Shown: one piece after another, positions 11,508 to 21,541 of the stretch
How positions within the stretch are numbered: position 1 is the stretch's first letter
Layout of the letters: each line of letters begins with the position of its first letter
Assembly (NCBI GenBank): GCA_021927905.1
Contig: BLLK01000022.1
Coordinates: 1,178,001 to 1,242,000 of the forward strand
Length of the DNA: 64,000 nucleotides
Reading direction: 5' to 3'
DNA from: Chaetoceros tenuissimus
Taxonomy: Eukaryota > Bacillariophyta > Thalassiosirophyceae > Chaetocerotales > Chaetocerotaceae
Made by a program: the position numbers and the translations under genes
The notes under the pieces: generated by a model
What the model was told of the DNA's origin: nothing
What the model saw: only the letters and a program-made list of their open reading frames with translations
Databases searched by the model: none

Positions 11508-12878
11508 TTAGTATGATCTGCGTCCCTTCCTGCCGGACTTTCGTGAGCCTCCTGTGCTCTTGCGACGACTACCGCCAGCACCACTAGATCTAGCTAAAGC
11601 CGCTAATGCCATTTTATCTGGGACAGGTTTGACATCAACGTAATATCCTACACCATTTGTGCCCATTTTGAATACGTATCCCTTTTTAGCTCCCTTAAAC
11701 TTTTTGGAAGCAATAAATTCCTTGGAAGCTTTCTTCGACGAAGTAGGCTCATCTTCTGTTTTAGATTTTTTCTTTTTACTTGATTTTGGAGTAGGAACTA
11801 CTGCCTCTTCTTCTTCAGCTTCAGCCTTTTTCTTCTTTTTGAGTGACTTTGGAGTAGCAGTTACTTTTTCTTCGGACTTGGTTTTCTTCTTTTTCTTTGG
11901 TGTTTCCTCCACTACAGGCTCCTCTTCACTTTCTTCTTTTTGCTTCTTGGACTTTTTCAATGCCTTGACAAGGGGTGACTTTGCTTGTAGCTCCTTCTTT
12001 TGCTTCTTTTTAGTTTCCTTAGCCGCAGCAGCCTCTTGCTCCTCTTCATCACGACTACGCTTCTTTTCATTAGAATCTACTTTGGCCAATTGTGAAATCT
12101 CTTCCAATTGCTCTCTAGTCTTATTGTAAATTGGTAGAGCAACACTATGACTAGTCTTGATATGAATAGCACAGATATTTGCCCATTTTCTTGGAATTTT
12201 CTGTACTGCATTTTCTACAATAGCTGCAGCATTCTCAGCAAGATGCTCAATTGGCATACCAGTATTTCCCGCCTTTACAGAAATCAAGGTACCAGGATTG
12301 ATGTACATAAATGTACTTCTCAAGCATTTCTTAATAGCAAATGGCAATGCTTCTTTTCTACTCAACTTGATTGGCACAGGCTGTTTCTTTTCTGCAAAGA
12401 AGCTCTTACCCAAAGCTTTACCCAACATTGGCAGAATACGGTCATCAGCAAGAAAAACGCCGTAGGATTTGCACAGCTCACGTCTATCCTTGTACTGCGT
12501 ATATTTTTTACGAAGAGAGGTAAGTGTCAGCACCTTCTTTACATAACCCATATCCTCTGGGAATTTCTCAATGAGTTCCTTGACCCATTCTTTGGATTCA
12601 TCCTTGACAATGAGGCAAACTTCCACTTCTTCAAGTCCTTCATCAGATTCCCCCTTGTTGAGTACTTTATGAAGTGGATGTGGAACTTCTACACGGATTG
12701 GACGAGGAGATGACTGTTCTGGGATACGAGCGAGGGTGAAGTCTACTTGTACTGTAAGGTCGTCGCCGAGAAGAGCAGACTTGTTGGAAGATTGGCTATG
12801 ATGTTTGATCAATGCTGAGACAGCCTTGTTTACGAGCTGAGAATCTACAGCAGGAGCGCTGAACTTTGTAGCAACCAT
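11508..12878 (-). CDS. Ribosomal L1-domain nucleolar protein (UTP30/CIC1/RSL1D1 type)
   Basis: 456-residue single-exon protein. Residues ~1-255 form a ribosomal L1 fold as in yeast Utp30/Cic1 and human RSL1D1, factors of pre-rRNA processing in the nucleolus. Recognisable segments are IRVEVPHPLHKVLN, CLIVKDESKEWVKELI, GVFLADDRILPMLGKALGK and PGTLISVKAGNTGMPIEHLAEN. The C-terminal half is a run of Lys/Glu clusters (KKKKKTKSEE, SKKKKSKTEDE) and a basic Gly/Ser/Arg tail, typical nucleolar-retention material. A segment KKGYVFKMGTNGVGYYVDV precedes the tail. I chose the ATG at 12878 (MVATKF) because the 14 codons upstream do not resemble the family. It shares a divergent promoter region with the nucleoporin gene. 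Confidence 0.82.
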   Translation of the reverse strand: MVATKFSAPAVDSQLVNKAVSALIKHHSQSSNKSALLGDDLTVQVDFTLARIPEQSSPRPIRVEVPHPLHKVLNKGESDEGLEEVEVCLIVKDESKEWVKELIEKFPEDMGYVKKVLTLTSLRKKYTQYKDRRELCKSYGVFLADDRILPMLGKALGKSFFAEKKQPVPIKLSRKEALPFAIKKCLRSTFMYINPGTLISVKAGNTGMPIEHLAENAAAIVENAVQKIPRKWANICAIHIKTSHSVALPIYNKTREQLEEISQLAKVDSNEKKRSRDEEEQEAAAAKETKKKQKKELQAKSPLVKALKKSKKQKEESEEEPVVEETPKKKKKTKSEEKVTATPKSLKKKKKAEAEEEEAVVPTPKSSKKKKSKTEDEPTSSKKASKEFIASKKFKGAKKGYVFKMGTNGVGYYVDVKPVPDKMALAALARSSGAGGSRRKSTGGSRKSGRKGRRSY

Positions 12879-13365
12879 TTTATATTTCTTGGATGTATAA
12901 GTTTCGCAATGTGTCCACAATTGGTAAGGTAGCGAAGAAGTAAATTGATAAAGAGATACAACAATGTAAGCCAGAAGAAAAAAGTGAGGAAAAAGTGAAT
13001 GCTTTTTCGTTGGTCTTCAAGGACCCTAGCTGTCAAATATATTCTAGCTATTTATAAAATACTCTTTCTCTTCCCTTTCCTTTTCTTCTTTCGTTTGTAG
13101 ATGGTTACCAAGCAAAAGCGAAAGGATTTCCATTGCATTACATTATGAACCTCTACACTCTGCCTTTTATTGTAAAAGCAAAGGCAGTGCTGGCCATCAG
13201 ATCTTCAATTCATCTCTAAATTGAAGAAAGAAACTGTTTCCCAGTTCTGTGCTTCTTTCAGTCTTTGAGTAAAAGAGAACAGAGGTCATCAAGAACTCCC
13301 TTCATACTTCAAACGAAACATATAAACATAACATCCAATAACAGAGCATACATAAATACATCATC
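12879..13365. other. Bidirectional promoter region (487 bp)
   Basis: Between two head-to-head genes, the L1-domain protein (minus) and the nucleoporin (plus). Pyrimidine-rich stretches (CTTTCTCTTCC type near 13060-13090) are visible; no RNA gene or repeat is seen. Confidence 0.5.
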
Positions 13366-16300
13366 ATGGCAGCGAACCTCGATTTACTTGAGGTACCCAT
13401 CATCACTCCAGACCATGATGAAATGGCAACCCGCTACATAATTCAAAATGACTTGACATTTCATCAGACTGACAAACCTTCTCCTGCACCAATTTGGCAA
13501 GGAAACGAAGAAGAATGGCAGAGTCGGATTCAAGGCTGTGCTGCGACCAAGTGTACATCGGACAATAGCATCATTCGTACAGCAGCATGCATCGAAGAGC
13601 CATATGTTCTTTCCATTGCCACAACTGACGGAAGTGACCTCTCGATGGTGGAAATTGACATGTCTCACCTTGACGCTACCTACTTGAGAGATGTAATTGC
13701 CACCTTTATTTTTCAAGAGATACCACAGTCTCATGATCAAGATGAATATGATATGGACATGGACACAGCTACTGAATGTCCTGTTATAAAAATTATATTG
13801 GTGGATTCACAAGCTAGTGCGCTTACTTTGACATTCGACAAGGATAGTCTTGGACCTATCCAAGCCACTCATGTTTCTACTCGATCCATCATGAGCTCTC
13901 GTAACATTCATTCTTCCCAGAGAACAGGTTTGACAGCTACACAGGTTGCGGCGATTGATTCGAATCGTTTAGTGTTTGCATTGACTCCTTACATTGTTTG
14001 TCTCAATTTGGAAAGTCAGTTGGTGGCACTGTGGTTTCGAGAATCGTGTTTATACAATCGGAAAAAGTCTTTGAGTAATGTACTCAAGTCTGCAAAAGGC
14101 ATTTTAGTGGGTAAATCTGCAGATGAGGCTGATGAATTTATTGAACAGGCGAATACTATGGCGAGTACCGCTGCTCTTTGCTGTTTTGACATGGATCCTG
14201 ATGAGGAGGAAGAAGATGATGGTCCTGCTGGAAAAGTTGTTTGTTCCTTGCATTCGGATGGGACTGTAAGAATGTGGACTGTAGGGATGTATAGTCCAAC
14301 GTTTACATATCCGAAACAAATGTATTTGCTCCATAGTGCTTCTGAAGTTGAAACTGAGAGAATTATGCCAATGCCCCATGCGTGGAGTTCTTCTAGTGAT
14401 TCGCTTTTGATGAATGGTCGTTCCAAAATGTCCATAGATGGAAGATTGAATTTTGATCTGGTGATTGCTATCAAAGTTGCAGAAGGGGTTGGACAAAGTC
14501 GAGCTTCTAGTCCATTGCACATGGTGAAGTTATTTGGAAGTGCTAGTGCCTCTGTTAGAAGTCATGTTGTTGAAAAGAGGTCTTTCAAGATTCCACGTTG
14601 TGTTGATTCTATCAAAGATATTGAATTTATAGGTGATGAGCCTAGCATTTGTGCTCTCTTTAGTTGTATAGAAGAAGATGGGTCCAATAGTTCAATGTCT
14701 TTGTATTCATCTTTCAGCCACGTTCCGCATAGAGTCATGTCAATTGCAGTCTACAGTCTAACTTCTATGGAATGTTCTCAATACTATTCTTCAAATATCT
14801 TTGATGATGTTGAAACCAAAAACAGAAATTCTATCCAAAGTATTTGTAAAATGATGCTGAAAAATGAATTCAAGTTGTGGAGTGATATGGACGATGCAGC
14901 AACTGTTCGGAGCACATTGGACAGATGGTTTCTGAAGAAAATTTTCCGGTCGAATTCGATCAGTACTAATGGTGTGAGTGACGGCTCTGTCCGAAGAGCC
15001 CTCTTCCAAGTTCTACCGCCACTTTTTATGAGTAGAGAGGTCCAAAGTCGTGATAGCCGTAAAAGTATAGAAATGGAAACGCTTCGTATGATGACTGAAT
15101 GGTCAAAGTGCGACGAAGGCAGATCAAAAGCACAAGATGGGCCTAAAACAACTTCCGCAACAGCAACCATGTTACCTTCAATATACAGTGATTTTTGTAA
15201 TTCTCCTGATTCAGATTCTGCACAAACACCTGAAATGGGCGATGATAGCGATGATGATGAAATGCTTTCAGAACGGGATCTTCGAATGAGACAAATACAT
15301 GAACATATTCAACGATGGACAAAGCTAGTAGATGCAATTGTTGAAGAAGAGTCCAACGCGCTATCTCCGCTAAGTCTTGCTTCTACTCCATCAAATAATA
15401 CTTTTGAAGAAAGTGTTGTTGTTGTCAGAGCCGGTATGACATCAGTTGTACTATGTTCAAAAGAAAATTCAGAGAATTCAATAGGCAAGAAGCTTGACTC
15501 TTCTATCCTCTCCATGTATGCAAATATATCCAAGAATAAAGGAAACCTTGAAAAAATTGCTTGTTTTGGCGCCAAGACGTTCGAAATGATTGCTACTGCT
15601 AGATTTCTGTATGACGACGACAAGAATACTTTCATAGAATATTTTAATGGGACTTTGTCGAGTATCGAAGCTGATGGTTGGGAGAAACTTTATTCCAAAG
15701 TTTTGCATTTCTTCAACACAATGAGCAATGAAGACGTGGTATCTTGGCTTACCTCTCCGGTCACTGATTTGTATTCTGTGACTTCTATGACCGGAAACAA
15801 AACGAAATCATCGACAACCTCAATAATAACTCCAAATGCAGTCAAACTGACAAAGTACAACATAGCATCTTCTAATGAGCTAGCGCTTATTCGTTTCATT
15901 TGTATCACTGGTCTAGGTCTGAATGGATTTAAGTTGTTTTCTGTGGAACAAGAAAGAGTTGCGTTGGTAACTTATCTTCAAAGTGTTGGTGTTTCTTGGA
16001 TGTTATCACAGTCCATTCCATCACAAATCACGTCGAGCTCAGTTGCGATTGAAAAATTTGTGGCGAAAGTGGTGAACACTATAGACCTACAAAATATTTT
16101 CCCAACGACCATGGAAGCGTCAATGGCGATTTTGGAAAAAGCTTATTCACAAAGCTTAGATAATTTTCATGAGCTCGAATTGGTTTCGTTTTTGGACGAT
16201 GAAACCATGTCGAAAAGAATGGCACTTCGATTATTATCTCCATTGGTTTCATTCCCTTCAAGTGAAGACAATTTTAGATGCCGCAAATCCATAGCAGCTG

Positions 16301-18498
16301 ATTGTCTCCTCGAAGAAATAAGCACATTGATTAGACAAAAAGGTATTAATGCAGAAAAAGCATCCGAAATGTTGGAGCATGCTTCCACATTGCTTAAATC
16401 GACATTTTCAATACCTAGGAATCCAAGTGCAGTGCATATTTTCCTTGAGGTTTTAAGAAGCTGCAATCCTGAACATGAAAATGTGCCGGAGACTTCTATC
16501 GAAGAGAGTATTACAAGTTTTTTCAGAGATGGAATAAATTCGTACTCCATACCTTGTGGTGAAGATGATATTCGTAATATTGTCTTGCTAGGCAATATTA
16601 AATCCATGCTTCGGCCATGGGCTATAATTGCTTACCAAAATAAGTGCAGTGTCCATGATTTGATCATCAATAGTCTTCAGGATGCGACTTCCGATGCAGA
16701 TGCTATCCTCCAACACACTTTTATCATCCTTGTAAATCTATCCAATTTGGTCACAAGAGTGTCTATTTTGGAGAGACACTATGAAATGATCAAAGATGTT
16801 TCCCTCGATGGCACGTATGCGCGTGTTTTGAACTCTGCTGTAAATGCAATCATAGAAGAAGTTCAGAGTCATTTCGAAGCTGAGGATTTTAGCACAATAC
16901 TGGACTTTTCTTCGTTATGGTCATCGATCTTCAGATTCTCACTTCAAGGTCGGTGCTGGGAAGATGCGATTGAGGCTTGCTTGTCCCATCCAACGAAGAG
17001 TCGTCAAGGCACGAATTTTAGAAGACTTGTTTTGGCTATGGCTGATGAAGGTTCATTTGGAATATTGTTGGATAAGATTATCTTCATGATTCTAGAAGAT
17101 AATGGATCAGGAAAGAGCATTGATCTTTATGAAGAAGCTGCAACTGCCCTGATTGAAGCATCACAACGATCTGTGGCGGACTTTACTTTTGGGAGTGAAA
17201 CATGCGTAGATTACAGGAGTTGTCTGTACTCACTGTATGCTTCTTATAATGAGTGGAGACGGTGTTCTCAAGCTATGGATTTGTATGGTGCTCTTGCTCT
17301 TGGTAAAGTACAAACAACTTCCGAAGAGGACGAAAACGAAGTGTCTGAGAACGGCAACAGTGACAAAGACGCAGCAAACAATCAAGTTATGAAAGAATTA
17401 ATCCTGTCTGGTGTAGCCTCGGCTCAACTCATCGAGCTTGTAGATAATTCTGACCAGCGCTACATCATCAGTGGTGAGACTTCATCTTCACACATTTTAG
17501 GAGGTATGGATGAGGGAAATCAAACTTCTAGTAGACTCTCAAGGCTCTATAAATATGATGACCTTTGTCTTCGTGCCCAGAGATTAATTGCTATCCAAAC
17601 AATTCAGATGGACGGATTCTCACCAGAAAATCTTGTTGATATTCTGCAATCCTCTGATACCATGATCATCGATGCATTAGCTCAACTCGGATATTACGAA
17701 CAAGCGATTGACTTTGCGAAATGTAAGAGAATGAACAAGAATGGAGCCAAGCTACAAGGACGCGATGTCTTTGATGATGCCATCAGTCACATTCTTTGTG
17801 AATGCCTTGCGCCAGCAGCAATGCAATTGTCAACCGTTAATAGATCAGAAGGAGAAGGTTTACATACTCGACCAACATTAAAACAGCTACGACTCTTAGT
17901 TGGAGATGGCCGTCTGCCTAAAGCGTGTGATTCTTGGCAGACCGAATGTAAGCAGCCATCCTTGGAAAGAGCACATTTAGCAATGAATCTGCTACGCATC
18001 TACACCGAGATGTATTCCAATGAAGCCAAGACTCTAGCTATTGAGGTCGCAAGAGCTTTATTAGAACTAGGTGAAAAGAGAGTGAAACTACCTTCATGGC
18101 TGACCAGTGTCATTCTAGGAAAAAGTATTTCTGGTTCAAGTGGATTATTTGCAAAGAATGGTGGTAATGCATCAGCTCTACTCGATCTATATATGGATTA
18201 TGGTTTATATATAGACGCATGTGACTTGCTCAGTAGCATTCTTATAGGAGATGAAACGGAAAGGCAAAAGAATGCAACCAATCGCTTGCCAGAAAAGGGA
18301 TATGTGGATTTTGTACCATATGAAAAAATTGATAATCTTTGGAATTCGATCGAAGAACTTTCCAAAGAGCATATGGAAAAGGATTTAGAACAGCTTCTAC
18401 TAGCAAGATCGCAAATGGAAGTGGCGTTAGAGAAGTATTATAATTTGATGAAAGTAAGCGAACAGGGAATGATGAGTGCTCGAGCATTGAGCAGCTAA
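13366..18498 (+). CDS. NUP160: Nup160/Nup120-type nucleoporin
   Basis: 1710-residue single-exon protein, the size and plan of Nup160, a Y-complex scaffold of the nuclear pore. The N-terminal half contains propeller-like strands, for example KVVCSLHSDGTVRMWTVGMY (about 288-307) and LVFALTPYIVCLNLESQLVAL. The C-terminal half is helical, with LAQLGYYEQAIDFAK and, near the end, ALLDLYMDYGLYIDACDLLS followed by GYVDFVPYEKIDNLWNSIEEL, the pattern of the Nup160 C-terminus. Acidic low-complexity loops (EEEEDDG; DDSDDDEML) interrupt the domains. Its 3' end is convergent with P450 copy 1 (333 bp apart). Decayed antisense pieces of this gene recur downstream of P450 copies 2, 3 and 4, showing that this gene pair was the source of a duplication. 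Confidence 0.78.
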   Translation: MAANLDLLEVPIITPDHDEMATRYIIQNDLTFHQTDKPSPAPIWQGNEEEWQSRIQGCAATKCTSDNSIIRTAACIEEPYVLSIATTDGSDLSMVEIDMSHLDATYLRDVIATFIFQEIPQSHDQDEYDMDMDTATECPVIKIILVDSQASALTLTFDKDSLGPIQATHVSTRSIMSSRNIHSSQRTGLTATQVAAIDSNRLVFALTPYIVCLNLESQLVALWFRESCLYNRKKSLSNVLKSAKGILVGKSADEADEFIEQANTMASTAALCCFDMDPDEEEEDDGPAGKVVCSLHSDGTVRMWTVGMYSPTFTYPKQMYLLHSASEVETERIMPMPHAWSSSSDSLLMNGRSKMSIDGRLNFDLVIAIKVAEGVGQSRASSPLHMVKLFGSASASVRSHVVEKRSFKIPRCVDSIKDIEFIGDEPSICALFSCIEEDGSNSSMSLYSSFSHVPHRVMSIAVYSLTSMECSQYYSSNIFDDVETKNRNSIQSICKMMLKNEFKLWSDMDDAATVRSTLDRWFLKKIFRSNSISTNGVSDGSVRRALFQVLPPLFMSREVQSRDSRKSIEMETLRMMTEWSKCDEGRSKAQDGPKTTSATATMLPSIYSDFCNSPDSDSAQTPEMGDDSDDDEMLSERDLRMRQIHEHIQRWTKLVDAIVEEESNALSPLSLASTPSNNTFEESVVVVRAGMTSVVLCSKENSENSIGKKLDSSILSMYANISKNKGNLEKIACFGAKTFEMIATARFLYDDDKNTFIEYFNGTLSSIEADGWEKLYSKVLHFFNTMSNEDVVSWLTSPVTDLYSVTSMTGNKTKSSTTSIITPNAVKLTKYNIASSNELALIRFICITGLGLNGFKLFSVEQERVALVTYLQSVGVSWMLSQSIPSQITSSSVAIEKFVAKVVNTIDLQNIFPTTMEASMAILEKAYSQSLDNFHELELVSFLDDETMSKRMALRLLSPLVSFPSSEDNFRCRKSIAADCLLEEISTLIRQKGINAEKASEMLEHASTLLKSTFSIPRNPSAVHIFLEVLRSCNPEHENVPETSIEESITSFFRDGINSYSIPCGEDDIRNIVLLGNIKSMLRPWAIIAYQNKCSVHDLIINSLQDATSDADAILQHTFIILVNLSNLVTRVSILERHYEMIKDVSLDGTYARVLNSAVNAIIEEVQSHFEAEDFSTILDFSSLWSSIFRFSLQGRCWEDAIEACLSHPTKSRQGTNFRRLVLAMADEGSFGILLDKIIFMILEDNGSGKSIDLYEEAATALIEASQRSVADFTFGSETCVDYRSCLYSLYASYNEWRRCSQAMDLYGALALGKVQTTSEEDENEVSENGNSDKDAANNQVMKELILSGVASAQLIELVDNSDQRYIISGETSSSHILGGMDEGNQTSSRLSRLYKYDDLCLRAQRLIAIQTIQMDGFSPENLVDILQSSDTMIIDALAQLGYYEQAIDFAKCKRMNKNGAKLQGRDVFDDAISHILCECLAPAAMQLSTVNRSEGEGLHTRPTLKQLRLLVGDGRLPKACDSWQTECKQPSLERAHLAMNLLRIYTEMYSNEAKTLAIEVARALLELGEKRVKLPSWLTSVILGKSISGSSGLFAKNGGNASALLDLYMDYGLYIDACDLLSSILIGDETERQKNATNRLPEKGYVDFVPYEKIDNLWNSIEELSKEHMEKDLEQLLLARSQMEVALEKYYNLMKVSEQGMMSARALSS

Positions 18499-18831
18499 AA
18501 TGTTCTAAGCACATTGCCGGCAGGAATGCTAATAAAAGTAAAAGAACTGAGGGTATTCATTACTCTTGAAATTGTTGTGTTTTTTGTATATACTGAAATG
18601 ATATTTGTACATTATGATTTAGTTTACAGAAGAGGCAAGTCTTATACACTATAGTAGCTGCTTTTCATTCAGTCTCCTTCAAATAGTAATCAGATTTCCA
18701 ATTACAAAGAAGACTTCTCCTAGAGATGACGAAAATAAATATATACAGAAAAAGTTTTTGCTTCTCCTCACGTACTAGTCACCTAAATATACTAAAGAGT
18801 GAATTTCCAAAAGATAATGGAAAGAAATTCT
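18499..18831. repeat. Convergent spacer; ancestral form of the P450 3' flank
   Basis: The 333-bp spacer between the nucleoporin and P450 copy 1 recurs in reverse complement after P450 copies 2 (24150-24462), 3 (30354-30664) and, more diverged, 4 (39143-39330). Shared landmarks include the TAGGAGAAGTCTTCTTTGTAA segment (seen here as its complement) and CTGTAAACTAAATCATGATG. It probably contains 3'UTR and polyadenylation signals of both genes. Confidence 0.8.
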
Positions 18832-20418
18832 TCATTCGCTAGCCTTCGGAAGTCTTGGCTTCAGCACTACCTCCAAATCTTCCTCCAAAGCAAGGATTGA
18901 CTTTACGACATGTTTCATTTCTTCCTGACCATCCTTCAAAGACACTTCAAAGGTACGAAGAATCTTGGTAAGCACTAGAGAGATTTCCATCATGGAGAGG
19001 TGACGACCAGGACAGATTCTGGCTCCTGAACCGAAAGTTCGGAAGCCCATACTAGGGGTCGGAATATCACCAGAGCCAGATAGAACGTACTTGCCAGTGT
19101 CATCCTGGGTAAGGTATCTCTTAGCACAGAACTTGTTGCGAGGACTGTTGAGAGGGCCTAGAGGAGTGTTGGACTTCTTCGAGATGCCTTTTGGTAACAC
19201 AAAAAAAGAGGATCGAGCAGGAATCTCTACATCGTCTAGACACAATGGCACCGAGTTTTCTAAACGCAGCCAAGAAAATGCAGGAAAGCATCTCAACACC
19301 TCGAATATGAAAGAAGTGATCAGAGGAAGCTTTGATGGTAAAGAAGCAACCCCAATACTTTCAATGTCTTCCCCGAGAGTCTCAGCCTCTGTACGAAGTT
19401 CCTCTTGTAGAGATTTATCTTTTGCTAGTTGATACATACAGGAAACGGTTGTAGTGGCAGTCGTCTCTGTACCAGCTATAAACATTGCCATCAAATTCCC
19501 AACAAGTCTTTCCTCTGGGAATTGATCTGCATTCTTCCCCATCTCTTTCATCATCTTAGCAGCTAAGAAATTGTTGGAGCTCTGAAGAGAGGGAGCAGAC
19601 TCGGCGATAACTTGCTTGCAAAAGGCAACTGCTTTCTCGGCAATCGGACCACCATTGTCGATATATTGTCCCACAATAGGGATTTTCCAATATGGAAATG
19701 GTGATAATGCTCGTTTTGGTACTATTCTTGCAATAGTGTCGAGGACAGTTGCCATTTCAGATGGCGCAGTGACAGAGTCTAGATCATATCCAAGCATAGA
19801 TAGAGAGATGATATCAGAGGCAGTACAATAAATGTCTTGAGTCACTACAACTGGACCAGCATCGCACTGAGATGACCACTTCTTGATCAAACGAGAAAAC
19901 ACTAGATTAGCATGGCTTACATAGTCTTGAACATTCTTGTGATTGAAGAAAGGTGGGATCATTCTTCTTTCCTTCTTCCAAGTCTCTCCTTCTGCTTCAA
20001 CGATACTGTGTATTTGTAGGCTGGGTAGCACTTTTGAAAATTCCGTACCTCTAATCATTTTGTAAGGTCTTTTGCTCTCGATGAATTGAGCTTTCTCTTG
20101 ATTACAAATGATGAAATGCTTCTTGCCTGCCATTTGAACCTCAACAACGCCACTGCCGTTGTCATATGTATCAGCCCAGCCTTCAAGCGTATGGAAAATG
20201 CTTGGTACATGAGGTATATGTCCAATGATAGGTAGACCTCCTGGGACTTTGTTCCATGGTGTCGAAGCATTTTTCTTCTTGTTTGAGCGGAGAAGAGACA
20301 TGGTAAGAGTAAGTAAAGCAAGAGCAATATATGCCTTGGCCATCGGGGAACCGGATAGGTCATTGCTGACAAGGAATGCCTTGCATGTATCATGTGCTTC
20401 GGTGATGTACTTGATCAT
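18832..20418 (-). CDS. Cytochrome P450, copy 1 (inverted relative to the others)
   Basis: 528-residue haem-thiolate monooxygenase. An N-terminal membrane anchor (AYIALALLTLTMSLL, ~27-41) and basic stop-transfer plus Pro-rich hinge (PWNKVPGGLPIIGHIPH) indicate an ER-type P450. The I-helix has AGTETT (about 316), the K-helix ExxR is EVLR (about 372) and the haem loop is FGSGARICPGR with the Cys ligand near 468. All key residues are intact. The start MIKYITEAHD is shared by all four copies and lies 18 bases after the acceptor of the conserved 5'UTR intron; the same frame can be read 36 codons further upstream, through that intron. Substrate is unknown. It converges with the nucleoporin and is the only copy on the minus strand. 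Confidence 0.92.
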   Translation of the reverse strand: MIKYITEAHDTCKAFLVSNDLSGSPMAKAYIALALLTLTMSLLRSNKKKNASTPWNKVPGGLPIIGHIPHVPSIFHTLEGWADTYDNGSGVVEVQMAGKKHFIICNQEKAQFIESKRPYKMIRGTEFSKVLPSLQIHSIVEAEGETWKKERRMIPPFFNHKNVQDYVSHANLVFSRLIKKWSSQCDAGPVVVTQDIYCTASDIISLSMLGYDLDSVTAPSEMATVLDTIARIVPKRALSPFPYWKIPIVGQYIDNGGPIAEKAVAFCKQVIAESAPSLQSSNNFLAAKMMKEMGKNADQFPEERLVGNLMAMFIAGTETTATTTVSCMYQLAKDKSLQEELRTEAETLGEDIESIGVASLPSKLPLITSFIFEVLRCFPAFSWLRLENSVPLCLDDVEIPARSSFFVLPKGISKKSNTPLGPLNSPRNKFCAKRYLTQDDTGKYVLSGSGDIPTPSMGFRTFGSGARICPGRHLSMMEISLVLTKILRTFEVSLKDGQEEMKHVVKSILALEEDLEVVLKPRLPKASE

Positions 20419-20435
20419 GTTTGCCTGTGTACAGA

Positions 20436-20628
20436 CTGACAAAGGAGAGATGGAAGAGATAGATGGAAGTGAGCGAAAGGGTTGAATGAAGATAAGCAAA
20501 TTGCAATGAAATGGTACAGATTTCATAGAAAGATATGTTATGTGTCATTTCTCCTGCTGCTGCTCCTACCTTGCAAGCAATCGACACTGCTTCCAGATAA
20601 GACGTTCACATGAATAACAGATACTTAC
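20436..20628 (-). promoter_or_regulatory. 5'UTR intron of P450 copy 1
   Basis: Donor CCGTAAGTATC at 20628 and acceptor TTTGTCAG ending at 20436, 193 nt, lying just upstream of the start codon. The donor and its surroundings recur before P450 copies 2-4 and the hydrolase. Homology to the shared upstream block continues to about 20748 (TCATAAAAAGATCC-type sequence on the other strand), then ends. Confidence 0.65.
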
Positions 20629-20748
20629 GGTTGTGTATTGTAAAGATAGCAATAGAGTAGATTGCCCTGATGAAAGATAGGATCGATTTGATGGAAAGAC
20701 CTCTAATGGTATCGTTGCAAATGTGCAATGGATCTTTTTATGAGGAGT

Positions 20749-21073
20749 AGCTCAAGTCAGAGTTGTTGCCGATGTTTGTGTTCAGGCAAGACATAAAGAA
20801 GATAACAGTTTTGGAAAACAGCTGCACACGAATGAAATTTGTGTCAACTACCAATGACGGTAATAATGTTATAGATATTTAGATTTTGACTTCAACAGAA
20901 AGCCAAGATCACTTCCTATGCGCGGGTACGTACGTTGTCGAAGGAAGGAGGGAGGAGGTTGTTGTTGATGAAAGCAAGATGAAAGTGAAAAGCATCGAGG
21001 ATTGTGGATCTAATGCCTAATGATCACACCTTACTGAGGAATAGGTACAGCATTCTGTAAAGACATAGATAAA
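20749..21073. other. Spacer upstream of P450 copy 1 and the small hypothetical gene
   Basis: Unlike the other P450 copies, sequence beyond about 20748 is not part of the shared promoter block. Contains an ACGTACGT-like motif near 20926-20937 and purine runs. No RNA gene seen. Confidence 0.4.
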
Positions 21074-21379
21074 ATGAAATCACCTCTCAAGAAGCGAAAG
21101 ACGGCGATGATAATCGCGAAATTGCAAGGAAAAGAGATCGATGCAGCCGAGAAAATAGTTGCAAACTATACGCGGAAACTAGAAGCTGAATCAGGCACTG
21201 TGAAGTCGGTGGAAGATGAACCTATCGAAAAAGAACCTATGGTTGCAAAAGATTCTCAAAAGTCACTGGAAAGCTTTGATAAAATACAAGTGAAGCGGGT
21301 TGGCAAGATTGATGATCTGGAACCTATTCAGAATAGACAACTATTTCTGTTAGGTTCGGCTTCTCCATTGAAAATGTGA
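21074..21379 (+). CDS. Small basic hypothetical protein (101 aa), possibly a gene remnant
   Basis: ATG-initiated frame with a basic N-terminus (KSPLKKRKT, a possible nuclear signal) followed by a mixed-charge helical stretch and a hydrophobic end (RQLFLLGSASPLKM). I do not recognise it. It lies between the P450 copy 1 upstream region and the start (about 21542) of the first duplicated promoter block, so it could be an intact small gene or the 5' end of a gene cut by the duplication. No paralogue is present elsewhere in the window. Confidence 0.35.
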   Translation: MKSPLKKRKTAMIIAKLQGKEIDAAEKIVANYTRKLEAESGTVKSVEDEPIEKEPMVAKDSQKSLESFDKIQVKRVGKIDDLEPIQNRQLFLLGSASPLKM

Positions 21380-21541
21380 AAAACCGAGCACTTAGTTTCA
21401 TGGCAAGAGTACGTATCTGCCTCAACTTTCTTCAAGATTATTAGTTCGAAGAGATGACGGAGACAACTGTGATTTCTTGAGAAGGGTACAGTGCAATTGG
21501 AAATAGCTAGGTACAAAAATATGAAACTCCTTAATGAAGAA

